A stretch of 64,000 bases of DNA from Shinella granuli (GTDB taxonomy: Bacteria; Pseudomonadota; Alphaproteobacteria; Rhizobiales; Rhizobiaceae): assembly GCF_004341885.1 (NCBI RefSeq), contig NZ_SLVX01000012.1, positions 1-64,000 on the forward strand. The letters are read 5' to 3'. Below the pieces are notes generated by a model. The model worked only from the letters and a program-made list of their open reading frames with translations, ran no database searches and was not told the DNA's origin. The position numbers were made by a program, and so were the translations under genes. Below are positions 53,311-62,841 of the stretch, in pieces (position 1 is the first letter of the stretch; each line of letters opens with the position of its first letter).

Positions 53311-53919
53311 ATGAGCATCGTCACTTCGGTCGAGGAACTGAACGCGCTTTACGGGGTCCCGGGCGAGGCCTCGCTCGTCAAGGTGACGGACTACCTGCTG
53401 CCGGAATACCGCACGATGATCGAGGCCTCGCCCTTCATGGCGCTCGCCACCGTCGGGCCGGAAGGGCTCGATTGTTCGCCGCGCGGCGATGCCGGCGCCG
53501 TCATCCATGTCGAGGACGAGCGCACCTTGATGCTGCCCGACTGGCGCGGCAACAACCGCATCGATTCGCTCTCCAACATCGTGCGCGATCCGCGCGTCGC
53601 GCTGATGTTCCTCATTCCCGGCTCCAACACGACCATGCGCCTCAACGGCCGCGCTGTGGTGCGTATCGATGCCGAGATCACCGGGCGCTTCGTGATGGAC
53701 GGGAAACATCCGCGCTCGGTGGTCGTCATCACCATCGAGGAGGTCTATTCGCAATGCGCCCGCGCCGTGCTGCGCGCCGACCTCTGGAATCCGGAAAAGT
53801 TCCGCGATACGGCGTGCCTGCCGACGGTCGGGCAGATGCTCGCCTCGGCCAGGAAGGGGTTTGACGGCGCTGCCTATGACCGGGAATGGCCGGGCCGCGC
53901 CGCCAAGTCCATGTGGTGA
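53311..53919 (+). CDS. Pyridoxamine 5'-phosphate oxidase-like flavoprotein (MSMEG_1061 type)
   Basis: 202 residues from MSIVTSVEELNALYG at 53311, with GGAGA upstream. Split-barrel FMN-binding fold: FMALATVGPEGLDCSPRGDA, LMLPDWRGNNRIDSLSNIV, RVALMFLIPGSNTTMRLNG and a C-terminal CARAVLRADLWNPEKF. The family has flavin or F420-like cofactors and unknown substrates. It follows the hydrolase by 74 bp and may be in its operon. Confidence 0.88.
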   Translation: MSIVTSVEELNALYGVPGEASLVKVTDYLLPEYRTMIEASPFMALATVGPEGLDCSPRGDAGAVIHVEDERTLMLPDWRGNNRIDSLSNIVRDPRVALMFLIPGSNTTMRLNGRAVVRIDAEITGRFVMDGKHPRSVVVITIEEVYSQCARAVLRADLWNPEKFRDTACLPTVGQMLASARKGFDGAAYDREWPGRAAKSMW

Positions 53920-53997
53920 GCGCCGGCGAATATCCCGCCGCCGTCGCCCGTCTTGTTCTCGATGATGATCGGCCTTGGCCGGAAAGTGGAGCAGGGA

Positions 53998-54384
53998 ATG
54001 CGAAAAGGACTTTTTGCGGCGGCTTTTACCGCTGTGCTTGCAGTTTCGACCGGGGCGGCCAGGGCGGACGAGCTGATCGAGAGCTACGGCGCCTATATCG
54101 GCCAGGACGATCTCTACAATTCCAGCAACGAGCGCCTGACGCAGCCCTGGCAGGTCATCCGCCAGGATCGCGCCAACGTGCACCGCTTCGGCGTGCGCCA
54201 GCCCGGCGACGATCTCGACAGCTTCTTCGCTTCCCCGCGCAACCGCGAGCTTGCCGAGCGCATGATCCGCGCCGGCCGCATCGAGCGCAGCGCCGCCCGC
54301 CGGCTGCTCGATGGCGACGTGCAGATCTACGTCGAAATCTGGCGCGGGGCGGGAGGCGATTATATCAACATCTCGGTCAACTAG
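53998..54384 (+). CDS. Small secreted protein of unknown function
   Basis: 128 residues from MRKGLFAAAFTAVLAVSTGA at 53998, with GGAG(C)AGGGA upstream. Signal peptide to about residue 21. Mature part: DELIESYGAYIGQDDLYNSS, RQDRANVHRFGVRQPGDDLD, AERMIRAGRIERSAARRLLD. No family recognised. The 3' end overlaps the start of the M15 peptidase by 74 bp, an unusually long overlap. Confidence 0.7.
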   Translation: MRKGLFAAAFTAVLAVSTGAARADELIESYGAYIGQDDLYNSSNERLTQPWQVIRQDRANVHRFGVRQPGDDLDSFFASPRNRELAERMIRAGRIERSAARRLLDGDVQIYVEIWRGAGGDYINISVN

Positions 54385-55165
54385 CCGCCGCCTCGTTGCG
54401 GCCGTGCTCCTGCTGGCCGCGTCCCCGGCCGGTGCGGCGGAGCCCGATCTTGCGGCCCGCCTGGAGCTGCTGGTGGCCGCCTATCCGGAAAGCCTTGCCG
54501 GTATCGAGGGCAACACGCTCCTCTTCAAGGACGGCGGGCCGCCGCTTCAGATCGACGACGGCAGGACGAAGGACCACCAGGCGGCGCTCGCCGCCGGCGA
54601 TGTCGAGGACAGCCTGCGGCAGATCTATCCGCTGGGGGCCTGCGAGAGGACGCCGGAGGTCGATTTCGACCCCGGCCGCATCCGCAGCGACGCGCTGATG
54701 ATGCGGCTCTACGGGGCCTCGGCGAAGGCGGTCTCGGCCGATCTCGTGCCGGTCAAATGGTTCGGCGAGACGCTGCGCGTGACGAAGCGGCAGGGCGCGG
54801 CCGCGGCCTTGGAGAAGGTGCGCGACGAACTTGCCGTCAGGCCGGAGCTGAAGCGCTACCTCTCGCCCTCGGCCGGCGTGTTCAACTGGCGCAAGGTCTC
54901 CGGCGCGAAGAACATGTCGGTGCACAGCTTCGGCGCGGCGCTCGATCTCAACACGAAGTTCGCGGACTACTGGGTCTGGTCCGGCGGCAAGCCCGGCAGG
55001 GTGCCGACATACGCCAACAAATATCCGCTCGAAATCGTCGAGATCTTCGAGCGGCACGGCTTCGTCTGGGGCGGGCGCTGGTATCACTACGATACGATGC
55101 ATTTCGAGTACCGCCCGGACCTCATCGCGATCGCAAAGGCGGCAGGCGCTTCCGCCTGCCGCTGA
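54311..55165 (+). CDS. M15-family peptidase (VanY-like D-Ala-D-Ala carboxypeptidase)
   Basis: 284 residues; the ATG at 54311 is the only usual start before the signal peptide (LVAAVLLLAASPAGA), giving a long n-region of about 27 residues. Metal site: MSVHSFGAALDLN with His and Asp, and WYHYDTMHFEYRP with the second His. Acts on peptidoglycan stem peptides in the periplasm. It overlaps the previous gene out of frame by 74 bp. Confidence 0.85.
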   Translation: MATCRSTSKSGAGREAIISTSRSTSRRLVAAVLLLAASPAGAAEPDLAARLELLVAAYPESLAGIEGNTLLFKDGGPPLQIDDGRTKDHQAALAAGDVEDSLRQIYPLGACERTPEVDFDPGRIRSDALMMRLYGASAKAVSADLVPVKWFGETLRVTKRQGAAAALEKVRDELAVRPELKRYLSPSAGVFNWRKVSGAKNMSVHSFGAALDLNTKFADYWVWSGGKPGRVPTYANKYPLEIVEIFERHGFVWGGRWYHYDTMHFEYRPDLIAIAKAAGASACR

Positions 55166-55199
55166 TTGGATCGTGGGGCCACCCGCCTCTTCCGGAAAA

Positions 55200-55847
55200 T
55201 CAATCGCGGACGATGACCGTCACGCCCGTCGTGACCTGGGCATAGAGGTGTTCGACGTCCTCGTTCGCCATGCGGATGCAGCCGGACGACTGGGCCTTGC
55301 CGAGCGAGGAGGGCTGGTTGGTGCCGTGGATGCGGTAGATGGTGGAGCCGAGATAGATGGCGCGCGAGCCGAGCGGGTTTTCGAGGCCGCCCTTCATCGA
55401 GACCGGCAGGATCTTGCCCTTCTTGGCCTCGCGGGCGCGCATGTCCTCCGGCGGCGTCCAGGTCGGCCATTCGCTCTTGCGCGTCACCTTTTCCGTGCCG
55501 GTCCACAGGAAGCCTTCGCGGCCGACGCTGACGGCGTATTTCATGGCAAGGCCGGAGCCGAGGACGTGGTAGAGGCGGCGTTCAGAATTGTCGACGATGA
55601 TCGTGCCCGGCGCGACCTTCTCGTTGAAGGCGACGAGTTCGCGGGCGATCGGCGCGCGGGAGACGGCGGCGATCTTCTTCTCCGACTTGACCGGCGTGCC
55701 GCCCGAGAGCACCTGCAGCCAGCCCGTCTTGTGGGCGGAGGAGGAGAGCGAGGCGACCTCGACCGGATCGACCGCCTTGTCGGCGGCGACGGCGGCGCCT
55801 GCGGTGGAAAGGAGGCCTGCGATAAATGCGATGGCGAGCGTTTTCAT
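55200..55847 (-). CDS. L,D-transpeptidase (YkuD domain)
   Basis: 215 residues from MKTLAIAFIAGLLSTAGA at 55847, which begins a signal peptide to about residue 22. YkuD domain with TIIVDNSERRLYHVLG, YAVSVGREGFLWTG, LGSTIYRIHGTNQPSS and the catalytic SSGCIRM Cys. It forms 3-3 crosslinks or attaches proteins to peptidoglycan; typical of polar-growing Rhizobiales. Convergent with the M15 peptidase. Confidence 0.93.
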   Translation of the reverse strand: MKTLAIAFIAGLLSTAGAAVAADKAVDPVEVASLSSSAHKTGWLQVLSGGTPVKSEKKIAAVSRAPIARELVAFNEKVAPGTIIVDNSERRLYHVLGSGLAMKYAVSVGREGFLWTGTEKVTRKSEWPTWTPPEDMRAREAKKGKILPVSMKGGLENPLGSRAIYLGSTIYRIHGTNQPSSLGKAQSSGCIRMANEDVEHLYAQVTTGVTVIVRD

Positions 55848-55955
55848 TGTCCTGGTCCCTGTCGTCGGCCGTAGCTTCATGCCCGGCGCCTTGTTCTGAT
55901 AGGGACGTTGTAGGACAGCGCTGCCGGCCACGATGTTCCGGCGGGAACAGGTTCG

Positions 55956-56033
55956 TCAGAACGGCTGGATCCAGACGAGGCTGCTCAGCATCAGCGCGGC
56001 GATCATCGTCAGTTCGAAAAATCCGGTTTGCAT
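55956..56033 (-). CDS. 25-aa single-helix membrane peptide
   Basis: Starts at ATG 56033 with GGAGGA nine to fourteen bases upstream, one of the best ribosome sites nearby. Product begins MQTGFFELTMIAALMLSSLV and ends WIQPF, one transmembrane helix with almost no soluble part. Too short for routine gene calling. It lies in the 294-bp gap between the L,D-transpeptidase and diguanylate cyclase genes. Function unknown. Confidence 0.5.
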   Translation of the reverse strand: MQTGFFELTMIAALMLSSLVWIQPF

Positions 56034-56099
56034 GGCACGATCCTCCCACGCCCGGAACGCGCGGGCGCCATCATGGTTCCCGCCGGAGGCAAAATGCAG

Positions 56100-56121
56100 A
56101 ACGGCGCCCGCAGGCGCCGTT
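56100..56121 (-). terminator. Hairpin after the diguanylate cyclase gene
   Basis: AACGGCGCC-CGCA-GGCGCCGTT is a perfect 9-bp stem 21 bp beyond the cyclase stop on its strand. Confidence 0.6.
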
Positions 56122-56141
56122 TTCGAGGGGAACAGGCCCGC

Positions 56142-57212
56142 TTACTTGCGGTAGATCAGCCAGCTCTTCGTGAAATCCTTCTTCATGCCGTCCTCGAACG
56201 GCATGGTGCGGTTGCGCCCGCCGTTCTTGGCGCAATAAAGGGCGATGTCGGCCTTGGAGTAGAGTTCGCCCGGGCCGTCCGCCCAGGAGGCCATGCAGAA
56301 GCCGAGCGAGATGGTGATCGGGCCGTAATTGACGCCGGTCTTGGAATTCTTGAAGGGCGTGTGCTCCAGCGCGACGCGGATGCGCTCGGCGATGGCCATC
56401 GCCTCTTCCTCGGTATTGCCCTCGACGATCATGGCGAATTCCTCGCCGCCGGTGCGGGCGACGAGGATGTCCTTGCGCACGTTCGCGCGGATCAGGCTGC
56501 CGACGGAGGCGAGGATCTTGTCGCCGACCGGGTGGCCGTAGGTGTCGTTGATCTTCTTGAAATGATCGATGTCGGCGAGGATCAGCGCGGTCACGTTGCG
56601 CGACATCGTCGAATTGTAGATGGCGGAGAGCTTGTCGTCGAAGGCGCGGCGGTTGGAAAGCTGCGTCAGCGAATCTGTGTTGGCGATGCGCTTGTACTCG
56701 TCGAGCTCCTTGCGCACATTGTCCATCTCGATCGATTTCTGCGCGACGTTCTGCACCATCTCCTTGCCCTGGTTGATGGTGTCGCCGGTCGCTTCCGTCA
56801 GAACGCCGATGACGCTCTTGATGATGTCGACGCTGGTGGCGTTCTTGCCGGTGATGCGCACGAAGGTCTCGTCGAGCAGCTTGTTGTAGCTTTCGAGCGA
56901 GGTCTGCTCCTGCTTGAGGAGGCGCAGCAGGCCTTCGAGCTCGCCGACGATCCGGGTATGCGCGCCGTCGATGGCGTTGGCCCCGTGGTGGTGGCCGAAA
57001 TATTGCGCGCCGATCTCGTCCAGTTCCTCCTGGGAGGCCTTGCTGCCGAGCGCCGCCAGTTCCCGCGTCAGCTTGGGATTGGAGCCGATATAGGCCTCAT
57101 AGAACAGCTCGTAGTTTCGCGGAATGGGCGAAACACCCATTATGCGCATCGCATAGGTCACTTGCGCGGCGATATCCGGCACCTGGACCTTTTGCGCAAC
57201 GGCCGTGTTCAT
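56142..57212 (-). CDS. GGDEF diguanylate cyclase
   Basis: 356 residues from MNTAVAQKVQVPDIAAQVTY at 57212. An N-terminal helical part of 175 residues has no known sensor domain (YAMRIMGVSPIPRNYELFYE is a recurrent rhizobial motif). The GGDEF domain has TDSLTQLSNRRAFDDKL, DIDHFKKINDTYGHPVGDK and the active site ARTGGEEFAM (GGEEF variant, competent). An RxxD inhibitory site is not evident. Makes cyclic di-GMP in the cytosol. Confidence 0.93.
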   Translation of the reverse strand: MNTAVAQKVQVPDIAAQVTYAMRIMGVSPIPRNYELFYEAYIGSNPKLTRELAALGSKASQEELDEIGAQYFGHHHGANAIDGAHTRIVGELEGLLRLLKQEQTSLESYNKLLDETFVRITGKNATSVDIIKSVIGVLTEATGDTINQGKEMVQNVAQKSIEMDNVRKELDEYKRIANTDSLTQLSNRRAFDDKLSAIYNSTMSRNVTALILADIDHFKKINDTYGHPVGDKILASVGSLIRANVRKDILVARTGGEEFAMIVEGNTEEEAMAIAERIRVALEHTPFKNSKTGVNYGPITISLGFCMASWADGPGELYSKADIALYCAKNGGRNRTMPFEDGMKKDFTKSWLIYRK

Positions 57213-57318
57213 GTCGGCTGCTCCTGATTTCCTTCGTTGGCTCCCGACCCGCAAAATAAGACTAAAATGCTTTGGGAATTATTAACGGTTGTAGATGCCG
57301 CAGGGGAAAGCAGGCAGT

Positions 57319-57350
57319 AAAAAAGGCCGCAGATTCAATGATCTGCGGCC
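57319..57350 (-). terminator. Intrinsic terminator of fumC
   Basis: GGCCGCAGAT-TCAATG-ATCTGCGGCC is a perfect 10-bp stem. On the fumC strand it is followed by TTTTTT. It lies 30 bp after the fumC stop. Confidence 0.88.
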
Positions 57351-57379
57351 CGTGTAGAAGAATGTTCGAAAATTCTGCC

Positions 57380-58771
57380 TCAACCCGGCATAATCATTTT
57401 TTCCGGACGCACAACCGCGTCGAATTCCTCGTTGGTGACGTAGCCGCCGCCGACGGCTTCCTCGCGCAGCGTCGTGCCGTTCTTGTGGGCGGTCTTGGCG
57501 ATCTTGGCGGCGTTGTCGTAGCCGATCTTCGGGGCGAGCGCAGTGACGAGCATCAGCGAGCGGTCGAGCGCCGCCTTGATGTTGTCCTCGCGGGCCTCGA
57601 TGCCGGTGACGCAATTGTCGGTGAAGGAGATCGCGGCGTCGGAGAGGAGCTGGACGGATTGCAGGAAGTTGTAGGCCATCAGCGGGTTGAAGACGTTCAG
57701 CTCGAAATGGCCCTGGCTGCCGGCGAAGGTGAGGGAGGCATGGTTGCCGAAGACCTGGGCGCAGACCTGGGTCAGCGCCTCGCACTGGGTCGGGTTGACC
57801 TTGCCGGGCATGATGGACGAGCCGGGCTCGTTTTCCGGCAGCGCCAGCTCGCCGAGGCCCGAGCGCGGGCCGGAGCCGAGGAAGCGAATGTCGTTGGCGA
57901 TCTTGAACAGCGCGGCGGCGGCCGCGTTGATCGCGCCATGCGAGAAGACCATGGAATCGTGGGCGGCCAGCGCCTCGAACTTGTTCGGCGCGGTCTTGAA
58001 GGCGATGCCGGTGATCGTGGCGATGTGCTCGGCGACCTTTTCGGCGAAGCCGACCGGGGCATTGAGGCCCGTGCCGACGGCCGTGCCGCCCTGGGCGAGC
58101 TCGCACAGGCCCGGCAGCGTCAGTTCGATGCGCTTGATGGAGGAGGCGACCTGCGCGGCGTAGCCGGAGAATTCCTGGCCGAGCGTCAGCGGGGTGGCGT
58201 CCTGCGTGTGCGTGCGGCCGATCTTGATGATGTGGTCGAAGGCCTTGACCTTCGCTTCCAGGGCCGCATGCAGGTGCTTCAGCGCCGGCAGGAGGTCATG
58301 GACGATGCGCTCGGCGCAGGCGATGTGCATGGCCGTCGGGTAGGTGTCGTTCGACGACTGGCTCATGTTGACGTGGTCGTTCGGGTGCACCGGCTTCTTC
58401 GAGCCCATGACGCCGCCGAGCATCTCGATCGCGCGGTTGGAGATCACCTCGTTGGCGTTCATGTTCGACTGGGTGCCCGAGCCCGTCTGCCAGACGACGA
58501 GCGGGAAGTGATCGTTCAGCTTGCCGTCGATGACTTCCTGGGCGGCTTCCGTGATCGCCTTGCCGATCTCGGGGTCGAGGCGGTTCAGCTCCATGTTGGC
58601 GCGGGCGGCGGCCTGCTTGACGATGCCGAGCGCGCGCACGACCGACAGCGGCTGCTTTTCCCAGCCGATCTTGAAGTTGCCGAGCGAGCGCTGGGCCTGC
58701 GCGCCCCAATAGCGGCTGTTGTCCACCTCGATGGGGCCGAATGTATCCGTTTCCGTGCGCGTCGATGTCAT
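57380..58771 (-). CDS. fumC: Class II fumarate hydratase
   Basis: 463 residues from [16 protein letters not shown] at 58771. Iron-free tetrameric fumarase of the TCA cycle, turning fumarate into malate. Key parts: [59 protein letters not shown] with catalytic His, and the flexible loop [15 protein letters not shown] with catalytic Ser. Stands alone. Confidence 0.97.
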   Translation of the reverse strand: MTSTRTETDTFGPIEVDNSRYWGAQAQRSLGNFKIGWEKQPLSVVRALGIVKQAAARANMELNRLDPEIGKAITEAAQEVIDGKLNDHFPLVVWQTGSGTQSNMNANEVISNRAIEMLGGVMGSKKPVHPNDHVNMSQSSNDTYPTAMHIACAERIVHDLLPALKHLHAALEAKVKAFDHIIKIGRTHTQDATPLTLGQEFSGYAAQVASSIKRIELTLPGLCELAQGGTAVGTGLNAPVGFAEKVAEHIATITGIAFKTAPNKFEALAAHDSMVFSHGAINAAAAALFKIANDIRFLGSGPRSGLGELALPENEPGSSIMPGKVNPTQCEALTQVCAQVFGNHASLTFAGSQGHFELNVFNPLMAYNFLQSVQLLSDAAISFTDNCVTGIEAREDNIKAALDRSLMLVTALAPKIGYDNAAKIAKTAHKNGTTLREEAVGGGYVTNEEFDAVVRPEKMIMPG

Positions 58772-59301
58772 TGTGCTTCCCGCTAAATACCCATGCGCTT
58801 CGGTGAGCCGCCGGCGATGCCGCCGCATGGGAGGCGGCAGGCCGGGAACGCGCGTGCCCCCCGGGGCTGCGCGCTGGCGCGAAAAAATCGCGCAAATCTC
58901 TGGCCCATCTGCGACGGGGTTGCAAGGGGCGGAATGATCCTGCGGGACGAGACTTTCGGTTAAAATCGATTAGGCCGGCGCATGGCCGCCGACGGTCCGG
59001 CCGGGCTTTCGACGCTGTGCCTTTTCCATCACAATCGTCCGCTTGTTTTTTCACGCCTGCCAGGCGGAATTTTCCCGATTTGCGTTTCCTGCAGAAAAAA
59101 TCGACGGCAATTCAAATTTTTACGGGGCCTCGTCCGTCTGGCTTGCCAGGGGCTGGCGTCACGGATTCGTGAGGTTTTGCGGGGGCTGCGGGAAGGGGCG
59201 TTTCCTTTTCATCAACCATCCTTTCCTATAACTTACCGGCCTGCTGGTTCGGGCGCCGCCAGAGACCGTGACGTACGGTTCATTCGGGGAATGGAATATA
59301 G
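58772..59301. other. 530-bp divergent spacer between fumC and an L,D-transpeptidase gene
   Basis: Holds the promoters of both genes. A 107-codon frame at 58982 has no ribosome site and no protein-like pattern. No repeat or strong hairpin was found. Confidence 0.45.
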
Positions 59302-61176
59302 ATGAAGCTTACCAAGACTGCCGTGCTGGCCGCCACGCTGGCTCTTTCCTGCGCCGCCGTTTCGCTCCATGCGACACCCGCCAACGCCCTGACCGTGATG
59401 GAATGGCTGAACGGCAAGAAGAAGCAGAAGTCCGAGCCGCTTCCGGGCGTCACGACCGGCATTGCACTGCCCGGCGCCGAGGTGAAGCAGGAGGCCAAGC
59501 CGCTGCCGCGCGTCACCGGCCCGCGCTACTACACCTACAAGGCGGACGCCCTGAAGCGCGTCGCCGTCGACAAGCTGGCCGACCCGGTCGTCACCAGCTC
59601 CATCTCGGCCGATGTCGCGCCGGCCGGCGATGCCGGCGTGCGCGCCGCCTTCTCCAGCATCGACGTGCGTGCGACGCCTGATGCCGCCAAGGCGGTCGAG
59701 ACCTTCTACGGCACGCAGAAGAAATTCGTCTGGATCGACGGTACCGGCATCAACGACAAGGCGAAGACCGCCATCGCCGTGCTGGCCGACGCGGCCTCCG
59801 TCGGCCTCGACCCCTGGGACTATGCGGTCAAGATTCCGGCGGAAAGCTTCGACGGCGCCGACATGAGCGCGCGCTACAGCGAGCTTGCCGCCTTCGAGGT
59901 CGGCCTTTCCGCCGCCGTTGCCACCTATGTGCAGGACGCCGTGCGCGGCCGCATCGATCCGAACCGGATTTCCGGCTACCACGATTTCAAGCGCAAGGAC
60001 GTCAACCTCGTCGCGGCGCTGAAGAACGTGGCGATGAGCAGCAATGTCAGGGGCTATCTCGAAAGCCGCTCGCCGGCGAGCGCCGATTTCCAGGCGCTGA
60101 AGGCGGAGCTCGCCAAGCTGAAGGCCGAGACGACGGGCGATGACCGCGTCGTCATCGCCGAGGACACGCTGCTGAAGCCGGGCCAGAGCAATCCGGAGCT
60201 TGCCAATGTCGTCAAGGGCATCGTCAAGCACGGCTCGGATGCGCTGAAGACCGATCATTCGCTTGCCATTGCCACCTACAAGGACACGCCGGAATACACG
60301 CCCGAGCTGGTCGCGCTGGTCGAAGCCTTCCAGAAGGAGAACGGGCTGAAGCCGGACGGCGTCGTCGGCAAGGCGTCGATCCGCAAGCTCACGGGCGGCG
60401 ATTCGGTCGCCGACAAGATCGCCAAGCTGGAAGTGGCGCTGGAACAGGCGCGCTGGCTGCCGGTCGATCTCGGCGCGCGCCACGTCTTCATCAACCAGCC
60501 GGCCTTCCAGGTCTATTACTACGAGGACGGTGCGGAAAAGTTCTCGATGCGCACGGTGGTCGGCTCGAAGTCGAACCAGACCTATTTCTTCGAGGACAAG
60601 GTGCAGACCGTCGAGGTGAATCCCTATTGGGGCGTGCCGCAGTCGATCATCATCAACGAGATGCTGCCGAAGCTGAGGAACGACCCGTCCTATCTCGACC
60701 GCATGGGCTACGAGGTCGCCGTCGGCGGTCGCGCGGTGGCGTCCTCCTCGGTCAACTGGTACGGCTCGACCGCGGGCGTCTCCGTGCGCCAGCCGCCGAG
60801 CGGCGACAATGCGCTGGGGGAACTGAAGATCCTGTTCCCGAACAGCCATGCCATCTACATGCACGACACGCCGTCGAAGAGCTTCTTCAAGAAGGACATG
60901 CGGGCGCTGAGCCATGGCTGCGTGCGCCTTGCCGAGCCGCGCAAGATGGCGGCCGCCGTGCTGGGCATCAGCGAGGAGGAGGTCGGCAGGGAAATCGCCG
61001 CCGGCAAGAACAAGGCGCTGAACGTCAAGGCCGATATCCCGATCTACATCGCCTACTTCACCGCCTGGCCGAACAAGGACGGCGTGGTCGAGTATTTCGA
61101 CGACGTCTATGATCGCGACAGCTACATGCGCAAGGCCTTTGCCGCCACGCAGAAGGCGCGGCAGATCGAGGGCTGA
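59302..61176 (+). CDS. YcbB/LdtD-type L,D-transpeptidase with peptidoglycan-binding domain
   Basis: 624 residues. Signal peptide 1-29 (VLAATLALSCAAVSLHATP, ANA). An N-terminal scaffold part, a PG_binding_1 domain (about 335-375; ALVEAFQKENGLKPDGVVGK) and a catalytic YkuD domain (about 395-560) with IYMHDTPSKSFF and the SHGCVRLAEP catalytic Cys. The capping-loop region is YVEV-like (KVQTVEVNPYWGVPQSII). It makes 3-3 peptidoglycan crosslinks, the main kind in Rhizobiales. Confidence 0.95.
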   Translation: MKLTKTAVLAATLALSCAAVSLHATPANALTVMEWLNGKKKQKSEPLPGVTTGIALPGAEVKQEAKPLPRVTGPRYYTYKADALKRVAVDKLADPVVTSSISADVAPAGDAGVRAAFSSIDVRATPDAAKAVETFYGTQKKFVWIDGTGINDKAKTAIAVLADAASVGLDPWDYAVKIPAESFDGADMSARYSELAAFEVGLSAAVATYVQDAVRGRIDPNRISGYHDFKRKDVNLVAALKNVAMSSNVRGYLESRSPASADFQALKAELAKLKAETTGDDRVVIAEDTLLKPGQSNPELANVVKGIVKHGSDALKTDHSLAIATYKDTPEYTPELVALVEAFQKENGLKPDGVVGKASIRKLTGGDSVADKIAKLEVALEQARWLPVDLGARHVFINQPAFQVYYYEDGAEKFSMRTVVGSKSNQTYFFEDKVQTVEVNPYWGVPQSIIINEMLPKLRNDPSYLDRMGYEVAVGGRAVASSSVNWYGSTAGVSVRQPPSGDNALGELKILFPNSHAIYMHDTPSKSFFKKDMRALSHGCVRLAEPRKMAAAVLGISEEEVGREIAAGKNKALNVKADIPIYIAYFTAWPNKDGVVEYFDDVYDRDSYMRKAFAATQKARQIEG

Positions 61177-61211
61177 GGGTTTTCGATCCCGCGTAAGCCG
61201 GCCGGAAAAAA

Positions 61212-61238
61212 GGCGACGTATCCTCTGGATGCGTCGCC
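61212..61238. terminator. Bidirectional hairpin between convergent genes
   Basis: GGCGACGTATCC-TCT-GGATGCGTCGCC, 12-base arms with a small central mismatch, preceded by AAAAAA. The A-run gives a T-run on the minus strand, while TTC follows on the plus strand. Confidence 0.7.
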
Positions 61239-61247
61239 TTCGCCGTT

Positions 61248-61922
61248 TCAGCGGGCGATGAGACGCTCGATCAGGTCGGGCGTCAGTTCGTCGAAATGGC
61301 TGATGACGTGGTTCGGCTCAAGCGCGGCGACGGGCACGTCCGAATAGCCGAAGGGCACGCCGATCGAGGGCACGCCGGCATTGCGCGCGACGAGCATGTC
61401 GTTGAGGCTGTCGCCGATCATCACCGTGCGTTTCGGGTCGGCCTCGGCGAGACGGACGGTGCCCAGCAGGTGCTCGGCATCGGGCTTGCGCACGGCAAAG
61501 GTGTCGCCGCCGGTGATCGCGGCAAAGCGCGGGGTGAGGGCGAGGCCGTCGAGCAGGCGCCGGGCGAGGCCTTCCAGCTTGTTGGTGCAGACGGCGAGGC
61601 GGTAGCCGGCGCCGGCAAGGCGGTCCATGGCGTCGACAAGGCCCGGATAGGGCACGGAGACGCCGGGCATGGCTTCGGAATAGTGCTCGACGAAGGCGGC
61701 AAGCATGCGCTGCAGCTCCTCATTCGAGATTTCCCGCCCGCGCAGCGCGAAGGCACGCTTGATCATCACCTGGCCGCCATGGCCGACGAGATAGGTAAGG
61801 TCGCCGTAACCGACGGGATCGAGGCCTTCGAGGCCGATCGTGTGGTTGAGGCTTGCCACGAGATCGTGCGCCGTATCGATGAGCGTACCGTCGAGATCGA
61901 AGACTACGAGAGAAGCGGACAT
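61248..61922 (-). CDS. gph: Phosphoglycolate phosphatase, HAD family
   Basis: 224 residues. HAD motif I VVFDLDGTLIDTAHD with both Asp, motif II LAVCTNKLEGLARR, motif III Lys in RKPDAEHLL, motif IV VMIGDSLNDMLVARNAG. Removes 2-phosphoglycolate made by DNA repair or photorespiration-like reactions. A small helical cap (GYGDLTYLVGHGGQVMIKRA) fits Gph. Divergent from rpiA. Confidence 0.88.
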   Translation of the reverse strand: MSASLVVFDLDGTLIDTAHDLVASLNHTIGLEGLDPVGYGDLTYLVGHGGQVMIKRAFALRGREISNEELQRMLAAFVEHYSEAMPGVSVPYPGLVDAMDRLAGAGYRLAVCTNKLEGLARRLLDGLALTPRFAAITGGDTFAVRKPDAEHLLGTVRLAEADPKRTVMIGDSLNDMLVARNAGVPSIGVPFGYSDVPVAALEPNHVISHFDELTPDLIERLIAR

Positions 61923-62124
61923 GGGAAAACCTTGTATGGGGAGGAGGCGGGCAGGCCCTTCCGGTATGCGATGGCGGCGGCATTTGCAATCGCCTTCTCC
62001 GCCCCGGCCGGCGCGGGACGGGCGGCGATTTTGGCTTTCGTTTGCCGGCGGGGGCGTGTAAGTGTCTCACCGGAAATCCGGCCGCTTCGGCGCCGGCCTA
62101 CGACCATTCAAGGAGTTTTGGGCC

Positions 62125-62823
62125 ATGGACGCCCGGGAAATGAAGATCAAGGCCGCAGAGGTCGCGCTCACCCATGTCGAGGACGGCATGCGCCTCGGTA
62201 TCGGCACCGGATCGACCGCCGAGGAATTCGTGCGGCTCCTCGCCGAGAAGGTCGCCGACGGCCTGAAGGTCGAGGGCGTGCCCACCTCCGAGCGCACGGC
62301 GCGGCTCTGCGTCGAGCTCGGCGTGCCGCTGAAATCGCTCGACGAATTGCCGGAACTCGATCTCACCATCGACGGCGCCGACGAAGTCGACGGCAGGTTG
62401 CGCCTCATCAAGGGCGGTGGCGGCGCGCTGCTGCGCGAGAAGATCGTCGCCAGCGCCTCGACGCGCATGATCGTCATTGCCGACGAGAGCAAGGTGGTCG
62501 AGACGCTCGGCGCCTTCAAGCTGCCGATCGAGGTCAATCCCTTCGGCCTCACCGCCACCCGCATCGCCATCGAGAAGACGGCGGCCCGCCTCGGGCTTTC
62601 CGGGGCGATCGCGCTGCGCGCCTCGGGCGACGGCACCTTCATGACCGATGGCGGACACTACATTCTCGACGCATCTTTTGGCCGCATTCCTGATGCAGAT
62701 GCGCTCGCAAGCAGCCTCAATGACATTCCCGGTGTCGTCGAACACGGACTCTTCATCAACATGGCGTCGCTGGCCATCATCGCGGGACCCGCGGGTGCGC
62801 GCACGCTGACGGCAAAAGACTAG
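62125..62823 (+). CDS. rpiA: Ribose-5-phosphate isomerase A
   Basis: 232 residues, ATG at 62125 with AAGGAG twelve bases before. Converts ribose 5-phosphate and ribulose 5-phosphate in the pentose phosphate pathway. Motifs: [22 protein letters not shown] with catalytic Asp, [19 protein letters not shown] and EVNPFG. A DUF2059 gene follows 18 bp later. Confidence 0.97.
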   Translation: MDAREMKIKAAEVALTHVEDGMRLGIGTGSTAEEFVRLLAEKVADGLKVEGVPTSERTARLCVELGVPLKSLDELPELDLTIDGADEVDGRLRLIKGGGGALLREKIVASASTRMIVIADESKVVETLGAFKLPIEVNPFGLTATRIAIEKTAARLGLSGAIALRASGDGTFMTDGGHYILDASFGRIPDADALASSLNDIPGVVEHGLFINMASLAIIAGPAGARTLTAKD

Positions 62824-62841
62824 ACAGGAGCACAGACCGAC

